Below are positions 47,715-60,794 of a stretch of 64,000 nucleotides of DNA, one piece after another. The notes under the pieces were generated by a model. It worked only from the letters and a program-made list of their open reading frames with translations. It did not search any database and was not told where the DNA came from. The stretch covers positions 62,001 through 126,000 of the forward strand of contig JANZKI010000027.1 of the NCBI GenBank assembly GCA_029224185.1, written 5' to 3'. Position 1 is the stretch's first letter, and every line of letters starts with the position of its first letter. The position numbers and the translations under genes are program-made. Source of the stretch: Karalla daura. Its lineage: Eukaryota > Chordata > Actinopteri > Chaetodontiformes > Leiognathidae.

Positions 47715-48822
47715 TGTCGCGTCAACACAAAACATTCATTCAAACATTCACTCAAAACACAGTCACGTGGCCTAAGCTCCAAACCTGCAGGGGGCAGAGA
47801 GAAAGTTAGTTTTGGTAGGGTAACCAGGAAGTCAATCTGTGCTTCCTGTGGCGGCCATATCATCTGCATACCTGCATGGAGAAAAAAGTTTGCTAACAAA
47901 GTAGAAGCATCTAACAAAAGGAAATACACAGGAATCACACAACTAAACAAAGAAGATTACTCAGCTCACAGTCAAGACGCAACTGGTTGTCAACTGTCAA
48001 GTTATGTTAGATTTTACTCCGTTCCTGCTCAAACTTGAAAAGAGCCTCGTCTGAAGGACGCAGAGGGACAACTCAAATCTTCCTTCTCTTTTGTTTATTG
48101 AGTTTAGTAGATAGGTTGATTAGGTTGATTTGGTTGATTAGGTTGATAACCTTCAAAATAAACAAGAAACATTGCATTACTTAAAGTTCAAACATAACAA
48201 ATTCATGAATTCATAAATCTCAAATCAGTATGAATCAATCAAAATCAAAAATCAGAATATCAAATATCAAGTCTACAATCAACAAGGTAGCTTCAGAATC
48301 AGATTTCTTTCTTTGCAACATAAACCATGCATTCAAAATGATATAAATTGAGCCAGTTCATGTACAAACAATTGAAGTTGTATCAGCATAAACAAACAAA
48401 CATTTTAATTCCATCAACACTACAATACAATACAAGTAAGTAGATTTGAATGTTCAGGCTGTAAATTTGAGTGAACATGATAAAACAAAGTAATTCTTTC
48501 AGCATTTTCAGATATCAAAGTGACAAAGTGTTTCAATGTCCATTCCCCTACCAGTTGCGTCTTGACTGTGAGCTGAGTAATCTTCTTTGTTTAGTTGTGT
48601 GATTCCTGTGTATTTCCTTGTCTTCGATGCTTCTCCTTTGTTAGCAAACTTTTTTCTCCATGCAGGTATGCAGGTGATATGGCCGCCACAGGAAGCACAG
48701 ATTGACTTCCTGGTTACCCTACGAATACTAACTTTCTCTCTGCCCCCTGCAGGTTTGGAGCTTAGGCCACGTGACTGTGTTTTGAGTGAATGTTTGAATG
48801 AATGTTTTGTGTTGACGCGACA
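47715..48822 (+). mobile_element. Element copy 23
   Basis: Full length. CGTATG, GGCGGCC, AAATTCATG, ATCAAAAATC, GTAATCTTC, right flank CTGTTGG. Twin of copy 27. Confidence 0.96.
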
Positions 48823-49601
48823 GTGGGGAAAAGCGCTTTGAAAAAGTGTGTTGACGCATTCACTGTTGGCCATTATGCAGTGCAGCAACAGGCCTAAACA
48901 GTGTTTAGAACGCCTAGTTGGGCTTGTCTACAGCCCCCTGTGTAGGAAACGGTGAGGAAAAGCGCTTTGAAAAAGTGTGTTTACGCATTCACCATGGGCC
49001 ATTACGCAGTGCAGCAACAGGCCTAAACAGTGTTTAGAACGCCTAGTTGGGCTTGTCTACAGCCTCCTGCGTAGGAAACGGTGGGGAAAAGCGCTTTGAA
49101 AAAGTGTGTTGACGCATTCACTGTTGGCCATTATGCAGTGCAGCAACAGGCCTAAACAGTGTTTAGAACGCCTAGTTGGGCTTGTCTACAGCCCCCTGTG
49201 TAGGAAACGGTGAGGAAAAGCGCTTTGAAAAAGTGTGTTGACGCATTCACCGTTGGCCATTACGCAGTGCAGCAACAGGCCTAAACAGTGTTTAGAACGC
49301 CTAGTTGGGTTTGTCTACAGCCCCCTGCCTAGGAAACGGTGGGGAAAAGCGCTTTGAAAAAGTGTGTTGACGCATTCACTGTTGGCCATTATGCAGTGCA
49401 GCAACAGGCCTAAACAGTGTTTAGAACGCCTAGTTGGGTTTGTCTACAGCCCCCTGTGTAGGAAACGGTGAGGAAAAGCGCTTTGAAAAAGTGTGTTTAC
49501 GCATTCACCATGGGCCATTACGCAGTGCAGCAACAGACCTAAACAGTGTTTAGAACGCCTAGTTGGGCCTGTTTACAGCCCCCTGCGTATGAAACGGTGG
49601 G
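48823..49601 (+). repeat. Monomer run after copy 23 (6 monomers)
   Basis: 779 bp. Private AGCCTCCTGCG at about 49,061. The last complete monomer is CATGGG joined to CAGACC, a hybrid not seen before copies other than 24 and 28. Confidence 0.95.
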
Positions 49602-50709
49602 TGTCGCGTCAACACAAAACATTCATTCAAACATTCACTCAAAACACAGTCACGTGGCCTAAGCTCCAAACCTGCAGGGGGCAGAGAGAAAGTTAGTTTT
49701 GGTAGGGTAACCAGGAAGTCAATCTGTGCTTCCTGTGGCGGCCATATCATCTGCATACCTGCATGGAGAAAAAAGTTTGCTAACAAAGTAGAAGCATCTA
49801 ACAAAAGGAAATACACAGGAATCACACAACTAAACAAAGAAGATTACTCAGCTCACAGTCAAGACGCAACTGGTTGTCAACTGTCAAGTTATGTTAGATT
49901 TTACTCCGTTCCTGCTCAAACTTGAAAAGAGCCTCGTCTGAAGGACGCAGAGGGACAACTCAAATCTTCCTTCTCTTTTGTTTATTGAGTTTAGTAGATA
50001 GGTTGATTAGGTTGATTTGGTTGATTAGGTTGATAACCTTCAAAATAAACAAGAAACATTGCATTACTTAAAGTTCAAACATAACAAATTCATGAATTCA
50101 TAAATCTCAAATCAGTATGAATCAATCAAAATCAAAAATCAGAATATCAAATATCAAGTCTACAATCAACAAGGTAGCTTCAGAATCAGATTTCTTTCTT
50201 TGCAACATAAACCATGCATTCAAAATGATATAAATTGAGCCAGTTCATGTACAAACAATTGAAGTTGTATCAGCATAAACAAACAAACATTTTAATTCCA
50301 TCAACACTACAATACAATACAAGTAAGTAGATTTGAATGTTCAGGCTGTAAATTTGAGTGAACATGATAAAACAAAGTAATTCTTTCAGCATTTTCAGAT
50401 ATCAAAGTGACAAAGTGTTTCAATGTCCATTCCCCTACCAGTTGCGTCTTGACTGTGAGCTGAGTAATCTTCTTTGTTTAGTTGTGTGATTCCTGTGTAT
50501 TTCCTTGTCTTCGATGCTTCTCCTTTGTTAGCAAACTTTTTTCTCCATGCAGGTATGCATGTGATATGGCCGCCACAGGAAGCACAGATTGACTTCCTGG
50601 TTACCCTACGAATACTAACTTTCTCTCTGCCCCCTGCAGGTTTGGAGCTTAGGCCACGTGACTGTGTTTTGAGTGAATGTTTGAATGAATGTTTTGTGTT
50701 GACGCGACA
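49602..50709 (+). mobile_element. Element copy 24
   Basis: Full length. Private right-arm change GTATGCATGTG (GTATGCAGGTG elsewhere), shared only with copy 28. Right flank CCGTTGG. Confidence 0.96.
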
Positions 50710-51488
50710 GTGGGGAAAAGCGCTTTGAAAAAGTGTGTTGACGCATTCACCGTTGGCCATTACGCAGTGCAGCAACAGGCCTAAACAGTGTTTAGAACGC
50801 CTAGTTGGGTTTGTCTACAGCCCCCTGCCTAGGAAACGGTGGGGAAAAGCGCTTTGAAAAAGTGTGTTGACGCATTCACTGTTGGCCATTATGCAGTGCA
50901 GCAACAGGCCTAAACAGTGTTTAGAACGCCTAGTTGGGTTTGTCTACAGCCCCCTGTGTAGGAAACGGTGAGGAAAAGCGCTTTGAAAAAGTGTGTTTAC
51001 GCATTTACCATGGGCCATTATGCAGTGCAGCAACAGGCCTAAACAGTGTTTAGAACGCCTAGTTGGGCTTGTCTACAGCCCCCTGTGTAGGAAACGGTGA
51101 GGAAAAGCGCTTTGAAAAAGTGTGTTGACGCATTCACTGTTGGCCATTATGCAGTGCAGAAACAGGCCTAAACAGTGTTTAGAACGCCTAGTTGGGCCTT
51201 TTTACAGCCCCCTGCGTAGGAAACGGTGGGGAAAAGCGCTTTGAAAAAGTGTGTTGACGCATTCACCATCAGCCATTACGCAGTGCAGCAACAGGTCTAA
51301 ACGGTGTTTAGAACGCCTAGTTAGGCCTGTTTTCAGCCCCCTGCGTAGGAAACGGTGGGGAAAAGCGCTTTGAAAAAGTGTGTTGACGCATTCACCATCG
51401 GCCATTACGCAGTGCAGCAACAGACCTAAACAGTGTTTAGAACGCCTAGTTGGGCCTGTTTACAGCCCCCTGCGTATGAAACGGTGGG
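50710..51488 (+). repeat. Monomer run after copy 24 (6 monomers)
   Basis: 779 bp. Private GCATTTACCATGGG at about 51,001 and GTGCAGAAACAGG at about 51,154. TGTTTTCAGCC at about 51,329 is absent from its twin. Confidence 0.95.
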
Positions 51489-52596
51489 TGTCGCGTCAAC
51501 ACAAAACATTCATTCAAACATTCACTCAAAACACAGTCACGTGGCCTAAGCTCCAAACCTGCAGGGGGCAGAGAGAAAGTTAGTTTTGGTAGGGTAACCA
51601 GGAAGTCAATCTGTGCTTCCTGTGGCGGCCATATCATCTGCATACCTGCATGGAGAAAAAAGTTTGCTAACAAAGTAGAAGCATCTAACAAAAGGAAATA
51701 CACAGGAATCACACAACTAAACAAAGAAGATTACTCAGCTCACAGTCAAGACGCAACTGGTTGTCAACTGTCAAGTTATGTTAGATTTTACTCCGTTCCT
51801 GCTCAAACTTGAAAAGAGCCTCGTCTGAAGGACGCAGAGGGACAACTCAAATCTTCCTTCTCTTTTGTTTATTGAGTTTAGTAGATAGGTTGATTAGGTT
51901 GATTTGGTTGATTAGGTTGATAACCTTCAAAATAAACAAGAAACATTGCATTACTTAAAGTTCAAACATAACAAATTCATGAATTCATAAATCTCAAATC
52001 AGTATGAATCAATCAAAATCAAAAATCAGAATATCAAATATCAAGTCTACAATCAACAAGGTAGCTTCAGAATCAGATTTCTTTCTTTGCAACATAAACC
52101 ATGCATTCAAAATGATATAAATTGAGCCAGTTCATGTACAAACAATTGAAGTTGTATCAGCATAAACAAACAAACATTTTAATTCCATCAACACTACAAT
52201 ACAATACAAGTAAGTAGATTTGAATGTTCAGGCTGTAAATTTGAGTGAACATGATAAAACAAAGTAATTCTTTCAGCATTTTCAGATATCAAAGTGACAA
52301 AGTGTTTCAATGTCCATTCCCCTACCAGTTGCGTCTTGACTGTGAGCTGAGTAATCTTCTTTGTTTAGTTGTGTGATTCCTGTGTATTTCCTTGTCTTCG
52401 ATGCTTCTCCTTTGTTAGCAAACTTTTTTCTCCATGCAGGTATGCAGGTGATATGGCCGCCACAGGAAGCACAGATTGACTTCCTGGTTACCCTACGAAT
52501 ACTAACTTTCTCTCTGCCCCCTGCAGGTTTGGAGCTTAGGCCACGTGACTGTGTTTTGAGTGAATGTTTGAATGAATGTTTTGTGTTGACGCGACA
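51489..52596 (+). mobile_element. Element copy 25
   Basis: Full length. CGTATG, GGCGGCC, AAATTCATG, ATCAAAAATC, GTAATCTTC, right flank CCGTTGG. Twin of copy 29. Confidence 0.96.
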
Positions 52597-53375
52597 GTGG
52601 GGAAAAGCGCTTTGAAAAAGTGTGTTGACGCATTCACCGTTGGCCATTACGCAGTGCAGCAACAGGCCTAAACAGTGTTTAGAACGCCTAGTTGGGTTTG
52701 TCTACAGCCCCCTGCCTAGGAAACGGTGGGGAAAAGCGCTTTGAAAAAGTGTGTTGACGCATTCACTGTTGGCCATTATGCAGTGCAGCAACAGGCCTAA
52801 ACAGTGTTTAGAACGCCTAGTTGGGTTTGTCTACAGCCCCCTGTGTAGGAAACGGTGAGGAAAAGCGCTTTGAAAAAGTGTGTTTACGCATTCACCATGG
52901 GCCATTACGCAGTGCAGCAACAGGCCTAAACAGTGTTTAGAACGCCTAGTTGGGCTTGTCTACAGCCCCCTGTGTAGGAAACGGTGAGGAAAAGCGCTTT
53001 GAAAAAGTGTGTTGACGCATTCACTGTTGGCCATTATGCAGTGCAGAAACAGGCCTAAACAGTGTTTAGAACGCCTAGTTGGGCCTTTTTACAGCCCCCT
53101 GCGTAGGAAACGGTGGGGAAAAGCGCTTTGAAAAAGTGTGTTGACGCATTCACCATCAGCCATTACGCAGTGCAGCAACAGGTCTAAACGGTGTTTAGAA
53201 CGCCTAGTTAGGCCTGTTTACAGCCCCCTGCGTAGGAAACGGTGGGGAAAAGCGCTTTGAAAAAGTGTGTTGACGCATTCACCATCGGCCATTACGCAGT
53301 GCAGCAACAGACCTAAACAGTGTTTAGAACGCCTAGTTGGGCCTGTTTACAGCCCCCTGCGTATGAAACGGTGGG
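52597..53375 (+). repeat. Monomer run after copy 25 (6 monomers)
   Basis: 779 bp. Same class order as the run after copy 24, including GTGCAGAAACAGG, but with the normal GCATTCACCATGGG. Confidence 0.95.
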
Positions 53376-54483
53376 TGTCGCGTCAACACAAAACATTCAT
53401 TCAAACATTCACTCAAAACACAGTCACGTGGCCTAAGCTCCAAACCTGCAGGGGGCAGAGAGAAAGTTAGTTTTGGTAGGGTAACCAGGAAGTCAATCTG
53501 TGCTTCCTGTGGCGGCCATATCATCTGCATACCTGCATGGAGAAAAAAGTTTGCTAACAAAGTAGAAGCATCTAACAAAAGGAAATACACAGGAATCACA
53601 CAACTAAACAAAGAAGATTACTCAGCTCACAGTCAAGACGCAACTGGTTGTCAACTGTCAAGTTATGTTAGATTTTACTCCGTTCCTGCTCAAACTTGAA
53701 AAGAGCCTCGTCTGAAGGACGCAGAGGGACAACTCAAATCTTCCTTCTCTTTTGTTTATTGAGTTTAGTAGATAGGTTGATTAGGTTGATTTGGTTGATT
53801 AGGTTGATAACCTTCAAAATAAACAAGAAACATTGCATTACTTAAAGTTCAAACATAACAAATTCATGAATTCATAAATCTCAAATCAGTATGAATCAAT
53901 CAAAATCAAAAATCAGAATATCAAATATCAAGTCTACAATCAACAAGGTAGCTTCAGAATCAGATTTCTTTCTTTGCAACATAAACCATGCATTCAAAAT
54001 GATATAAATTGAGCCAGTTCATGTACAAACAATTGAAGTTGTATCAGCATAAACAAACAAACATTTTAATTCCATCAACACTACAATACAATACAAGTAA
54101 GTAGATTTGAATGTTCAGGCTGTAAATTTGAGTGAACATGATAAAACAAAGTAATTCTTTCAGCATTTTCAGATATCAAAGTGACAAAGTGTTTCAATGT
54201 CCATTCCCCTACCAGTTGCGTCTTGACTGTGAGCTGAGTAATCTTCTTTGTTTAGTTGTGTGATTCCTGTGTATTTCCTTGTCTTCGATGCTTCTCCTTT
54301 GTTAGCAAACTTTTTTCTCCATGCAGGTATGCAGGTGATATGGCCGCCACAGGAAGCACAGATTGACTTCCTGGTTACCCTACGAATACTAACTTTCTCT
54401 CTGCCCCCTGCAGGTTTGGAGCTTAGGCCACGTGACTGTGTTTTGAGTGAATGTTTGAATGAATGTTTTGTGTTGACGCGACA
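53376..54483 (+). mobile_element. Element copy 26
   Basis: Full length and of the same class as copy 23. Junction copy between the two 7,419-bp super-units. Confidence 0.96.
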
Positions 54484-55133
54484 GTGGGGAAAAGCGCTTT
54501 GAAAAAGTGTGTTGACGCATTCACTGTTGGCCATTATGCAGTGCAGCAACAGGTCTAAACGGTGTTTAGAACGCCTAGTTAGGCCTGTTTACAGCCCCCT
54601 GCGTAGGAAACTGTGGGGAAAAGCGCTTTGAAAAAGTGTGTTTACGCATTCACCATGGGCCATTACGCAGTGCAGCAACAGGCCTAAACAGTGTTTAGAA
54701 CGCCTAGTTGGGCTTGTCTACAGCCCCCTGTGTAGGAAACGGTGAGGAAAAGCGCTTTGAAAAAGTGTGTTGACGCATTCACTGTTGGCCATTATGCAGT
54801 GCAGCAACAGGCCTAAACAGTGTTTAGAACGCCTAGTTGGGCCTTTTTACAGCCCCCTGCGTAGGAAACGGTGGGGAAAAGCGCTTTGAAAAAGTGTGTT
54901 GACGCATTCACCATCAGCCATTACGCAGTGCAGCAACAGGTCTAAACGGTGTTTAGAACGCCTAGTTAGGCCTGTTTACAGCCCCCTGCGTAGGAAACGG
55001 TGGGGAAAAGCGCTTTGAAAAAGTGTGTTGACGCATTCACCATCGGCCATTACGCAGTGCAGCAACAGACCTAAACAGTGTTTAGAACGCCTAGTTGGGC
55101 CTGTTTACAGCCCCCTGCGTATGAAACGGTGGG
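54484..55133 (+). repeat. Monomer run after copy 26 (5 monomers)
   Basis: 650 bp. Begins with the hybrid CTGTTGG/GGTCTAAACGG monomer (about 54,523-54,564). Twin of the run after copy 22. Confidence 0.95.
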
Positions 55134-56241
55134 TGTCGCGTCAACACAAAACATTCATTCAAACATTCACTCAAAACACAGTCACGTGGCCTAAGCTCCA
55201 AACCTGCAGGGGGCAGAGAGAAAGTTAGTTTTGGTAGGGTAACCAGGAAGTCAATCTGTGCTTCCTGTGGCGGCCATATCATCTGCATACCTGCATGGAG
55301 AAAAAAGTTTGCTAACAAAGTAGAAGCATCTAACAAAAGGAAATACACAGGAATCACACAACTAAACAAAGAAGATTACTCAGCTCACAGTCAAGACGCA
55401 ACTGGTTGTCAACTGTCAAGTTATGTTAGATTTTACTCCGTTCCTGCTCAAACTTGAAAAGAGCCTCGTCTGAAGGACGCAGAGGGACAACTCAAATCTT
55501 CCTTCTCTTTTGTTTATTGAGTTTAGTAGATAGGTTGATTAGGTTGATTTGGTTGATTAGGTTGATAACCTTCAAAATAAACAAGAAACATTGCATTACT
55601 TAAAGTTCAAACATAACAAATTCATGAATTCATAAATCTCAAATCAGTATGAATCAATCAAAATCAAAAATCAGAATATCAAATATCAAGTCTACAATCA
55701 ACAAGGTAGCTTCAGAATCAGATTTCTTTCTTTGCAACATAAACCATGCATTCAAAATGATATAAATTGAGCCAGTTCATGTACAAACAATTGAAGTTGT
55801 ATCAGCATAAACAAACAAACATTTTAATTCCATCAACACTACAATACAATACAAGTAAGTAGATTTGAATGTTCAGGCTGTAAATTTGAGTGAACATGAT
55901 AAAACAAAGTAATTCTTTCAGCATTTTCAGATATCAAAGTGACAAAGTGTTTCAATGTCCATTCCCCTACCAGTTGCGTCTTGACTGTGAGCTGAGTAAT
56001 CTTCTTTGTTTAGTTGTGTGATTCCTGTGTATTTCCTTGTCTTCGATGCTTCTCCTTTGTTAGCAAACTTTTTTCTCCATGCAGGTATGCAGGTGATATG
56101 GCCGCCACAGGAAGCACAGATTGACTTCCTGGTTACCCTACGAATACTAACTTTCTCTCTGCCCCCTGCAGGTTTGGAGCTTAGGCCACGTGACTGTGTT
56201 TTGAGTGAATGTTTGAATGAATGTTTTGTGTTGACGCGACA
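55134..56241 (+). mobile_element. Element copy 27
   Basis: Full length. Twin of copy 23 at +7,419 bp. Confidence 0.96.
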
Positions 56242-57020
56242 GTGGGGAAAAGCGCTTTGAAAAAGTGTGTTGACGCATTCACTGTTGGCCATTATGCAGT
56301 GCAGCAACAGGCCTAAACAGTGTTTAGAACGCCTAGTTGGGCTTGTCTACAGCCCCCTGTGTAGGAAACGGTGAGGAAAAGCGCTTTGAAAAAGTGTGTT
56401 TACGCATTCACCATGGGCCATTACGCAGTGCAGCAACAGGCCTAAACAGTGTTTAGAACGCCTAGTTGGGCTTGTCTACAGCCTCCTGCGTAGGAAACGG
56501 TGGGGAAAAGCGCTTTGAAAAAGTGTGTTGACGCATTCACTGTTGGCCATTATGCAGTGCAGCAACAGGCCTAAACAGTGTTTAGAACGCCTAGTTGGGC
56601 TTGTCTACAGCCCCCTGTGTAGGAAACGGTGAGGAAAAGCGCTTTGAAAAAGTGTGTTGACGCATTCACCGTTGGCCATTACGCAGTGCAGCAACAGGCC
56701 TAAACAGTGTTTAGAACGCCTAGTTGGGTTTGTCTACAGCCCCCTGCCTAGGAAACGGTGGGGAAAAGCGCTTTGAAAAAGTGTGTTGACGCATTCACTG
56801 TTGGCCATTATGCAGTGCAGCAACAGGCCTAAACAGTGTTTAGAACGCCTAGTTGGGTTTGTCTACAGCCCCCTGTGTAGGAAACGGTGAGGAAAAGCGC
56901 TTTGAAAAAGTGTGTTTACGCATTCACCATGGGCCATTACGCAGTGCAGCAACAGACCTAAACAGTGTTTAGAACGCCTAGTTGGGCCTGTTTACAGCCC
57001 CCTGCGTATGAAACGGTGGG
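56242..57020 (+). repeat. Monomer run after copy 27 (6 monomers)
   Basis: 779 bp. Carries AGCCTCCTGCG at about 56,480, twin of 49,061. Confidence 0.95.
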
Positions 57021-58128
57021 TGTCGCGTCAACACAAAACATTCATTCAAACATTCACTCAAAACACAGTCACGTGGCCTAAGCTCCAAACCTGCAGGGGG
57101 CAGAGAGAAAGTTAGTTTTGGTAGGGTAACCAGGAAGTCAATCTGTGCTTCCTGTGGCGGCCATATCATCTGCATACCTGCATGGAGAAAAAAGTTTGCT
57201 AACAAAGTAGAAGCATCTAACAAAAGGAAATACACAGGAATCACACAACTAAACAAAGAAGATTACTCAGCTCACAGTCAAGACGCAACTGGTTGTCAAC
57301 TGTCAAGTTATGTTAGATTTTACTCCGTTCCTGCTCAAACTTGAAAAGAGCCTCGTCTGAAGGACGCAGAGGGACAACTCAAATCTTCCTTCTCTTTTGT
57401 TTATTGAGTTTAGTAGATAGGTTGATTAGGTTGATTTGGTTGATTAGGTTGATAACCTTCAAAATAAACAAGAAACATTGCATTACTTAAAGTTCAAACA
57501 TAACAAATTCATGAATTCATAAATCTCAAATCAGTATGAATCAATCAAAATCAAAAATCAGAATATCAAATATCAAGTCTACAATCAACAAGGTAGCTTC
57601 AGAATCAGATTTCTTTCTTTGCAACATAAACCATGCATTCAAAATGATATAAATTGAGCCAGTTCATGTACAAACAATTGAAGTTGTATCAGCATAAACA
57701 AACAAACATTTTAATTCCATCAACACTACAATACAATACAAGTAAGTAGATTTGAATGTTCAGGCTGTAAATTTGAGTGAACATGATAAAACAAAGTAAT
57801 TCTTTCAGCATTTTCAGATATCAAAGTGACAAAGTGTTTCAATGTCCATTCCCCTACCAGTTGCGTCTTGACTGTGAGCTGAGTAATCTTCTTTGTTTAG
57901 TTGTGTGATTCCTGTGTATTTCCTTGTCTTCGATGCTTCTCCTTTGTTAGCAAACTTTTTTCTCCATGCAGGTATGCATGTGATATGGCCGCCACAGGAA
58001 GCACAGATTGACTTCCTGGTTACCCTACGAATACTAACTTTCTCTCTGCCCCCTGCAGGTTTGGAGCTTAGGCCACGTGACTGTGTTTTGAGTGAATGTT
58101 TGAATGAATGTTTTGTGTTGACGCGACA
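57021..58128 (+). mobile_element. Element copy 28
   Basis: Full length. Shares GTATGCATGTG with copy 24. Confidence 0.96.
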
Positions 58129-58907
58129 GTGGGGAAAAGCGCTTTGAAAAAGTGTGTTGACGCATTCACCGTTGGCCATTACGCAGTGCAGCAACAGGCC
58201 TAAACAGTGTTTAGAACGCCTAGTTGGGTTTGTCTACAGCCCCCTGCCTAGGAAACGGTGGGGAAAAGCGCTTTGAAAAAGTGTGTTGACGCATTCACTG
58301 TTGGCCATTATGCAGTGCAGCAACAGGCCTAAACAGTGTTTAGAACGCCTAGTTGGGTTTGTCTACAGCCCCCTGTGTAGGAAACGGTGAGGAAAAGCGC
58401 TTTGAAAAAGTGTGTTTACGCATTTACCATGGGCCATTATGCAGTGCAGCAACAGGCCTAAACAGTGTTTAGAACGCCTAGTTGGGCTTGTCTACAGCCC
58501 CCTGTGTAGGAAACGGTGAGGAAAAGCGCTTTGAAAAAGTGTGTTGACGCATTCACTGTTGGCCATTATGCAGTGCAGAAACAGGCCTAAACAGTGTTTA
58601 GAACGCCTAGTTGGGCCTTTTTACAGCCCCCTGCGTAGGAAACGGTGGGGAAAAGCGCTTTGAAAAAGTGTGTTGACGCATTCACCATCAGCCATTACGC
58701 AGTGCAGCAACAGGTCTAAACGGTGTTTAGAACGCCTAGTTAGGCCTGTTTACAGCCCCCTGCGTAGGAAACGGTGGGGAAAAGCGCTTTGAAAAAGTGT
58801 GTTGACGCATTCACCATCGGCCATTACGCAGTGCAGCAACAGACCTAAACAGTGTTTAGAACGCCTAGTTGGGCCTGTTTACAGCCCCCTGCGTATGAAA
58901 CGGTGGG
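58129..58907 (+). repeat. Monomer run after copy 28 (6 monomers)
   Basis: 779 bp. Shares GCATTTACCATGGG (about 58,420) and GTGCAGAAACAGG with the run after copy 24, with the normal TGTTTACAGCC. Confidence 0.95.
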
Positions 58908-60015
58908 TGTCGCGTCAACACAAAACATTCATTCAAACATTCACTCAAAACACAGTCACGTGGCCTAAGCTCCAAACCTGCAGGGGGCAGAGAGAAAGTT
59001 AGTTTTGGTAGGGTAACCAGGAAGTCAATCTGTGCTTCCTGTGGCGGCCATATCATCTGCATACCTGCATGGAGAAAAAAGTTTGCTAACAAAGTAGAAG
59101 CATCTAACAAAAGGAAATACACAGGAATCACACAACTAAACAAAGAAGATTACTCAGCTCACAGTCAAGACGCAACTGGTTGTCAACTGTCAAGTTATGT
59201 TAGATTTTACTCCGTTCCTGCTCAAACTTGAAAAGAGCCTCGTCTGAAGGACGCAGAGGGACAACTCAAATCTTCCTTCTCTTTTGTTTATTGAGTTTAG
59301 TAGATAGGTTGATTAGGTTGATTTGGTTGATTAGGTTGATAACCTTCAAAATAAACAAGAAACATTGCATTACTTAAAGTTCAAACATAACAAATTCATG
59401 AATTCATAAATCTCAAATCAGTATGAATCAATCAAAATCAAAAATCAGAATATCAAATATCAAGTCTACAATCAACAAGGTAGCTTCAGAATCAGATTTC
59501 TTTCTTTGCAACATAAACCATGCATTCAAAATGATATAAATTGAGCCAGTTCATGTACAAACAATTGAAGTTGTATCAGCATAAACAAACAAACATTTTA
59601 ATTCCATCAACACTACAATACAATACAAGTAAGTAGATTTGAATGTTCAGGCTGTAAATTTGAGTGAACATGATAAAACAAAGTAATTCTTTCAGCATTT
59701 TCAGATATCAAAGTGACAAAGTGTTTCAATGTCCATTCCCCTACCAGTTGCGTCTTGACTGTGAGCTGAGTAATCTTCTTTGTTTAGTTGTGTGATTCCT
59801 GTGTATTTCCTTGTCTTCGATGCTTCTCCTTTGTTAGCAAACTTTTTTCTCCATGCAGGTATGCAGGTGATATGGCCGCCACAGGAAGCACAGATTGACT
59901 TCCTGGTTACCCTACGAATACTAACTTTCTCTCTGCCCCCTGCAGGTTTGGAGCTTAGGCCACGTGACTGTGTTTTGAGTGAATGTTTGAATGAATGTTT
60001 TGTGTTGACGCGACA
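58908..60015 (+). mobile_element. Element copy 29
   Basis: Full length. Twin of copy 25. Confidence 0.96.
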
Positions 60016-60794
60016 GTGGGGAAAAGCGCTTTGAAAAAGTGTGTTGACGCATTCACCGTTGGCCATTACGCAGTGCAGCAACAGGCCTAAACAGTGTTTA
60101 GAACGCCTAGTTGGGTTTGTCTACAGCCCCCTGCCTAGGAAACGGTGGGGAAAAGCGCTTTGAAAAAGTGTGTTGACGCATTCACTGTTGGCCATTATGC
60201 AGTGCAGCAACAGGCCTAAACAGTGTTTAGAACGCCTAGTTGGGTTTGTCTACAGCCCCCTGTGTAGGAAACGGTGAGGAAAAGCGCTTTGAAAAAGTGT
60301 GTTTACGCATTCACCATGGGCCATTACGCAGTGCAGCAACAGGCCTAAACAGTGTTTAGAACGCCTAGTTGGGCTTGTCTACAGCCCCCTGTGTAGGAAA
60401 CGGTGAGGAAAAGCGCTTTGAAAAAGTGTGTTGACGCATTCACTGTTGGCCATTATGCAGTGCAGAAACAGGCCTAAACAGTGTTTAGAACGCCTAGTTG
60501 GGCCTTTTTACAGCCCCCTGCGTAGGAAACGGTGGGGAAAAGCGCTTTGAAAAAGTGTGTTGACGCATTCACCATCAGCCATTACGCAGTGCAGCAACAG
60601 GTCTAAACGGTGTTTAGAACGCCTAGTTAGGCCTGTTTACAGCCCCCTGCGTAGGAAACGGTGGGGAAAAGCGCTTTGAAAAAGTGTGTTGACGCATTCA
60701 CCATCGGCCATTACGCAGTGCAGCAACAGACCTAAACAGTGTTTAGAACGCCTAGTTGGGCCTGTTTACAGCCCCCTGCGTATGAAACGGTGGG
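60016..60794 (+). repeat. Monomer run after copy 29 (6 monomers)
   Basis: 779 bp. Twin of the run after copy 25. Confidence 0.95.

Larger units (their letters stand above)
47065..54483 (+). repeat. 7,419-bp super-unit, first copy
   Basis: Contains monomer runs of 5, 6, 6 and 6 and element copies 23-26 (4 x 1113 + 23 x 129 = 7419). Private markers (AGCCTCCTGCG, GTATGCATGTG, GCATTTACCATGGG) each recur exactly 7,419 bp downstream. One difference seen: TGTTTTCAGCC at about 51,329 versus TGTTTACAGCC in the second copy. Confidence 0.92.
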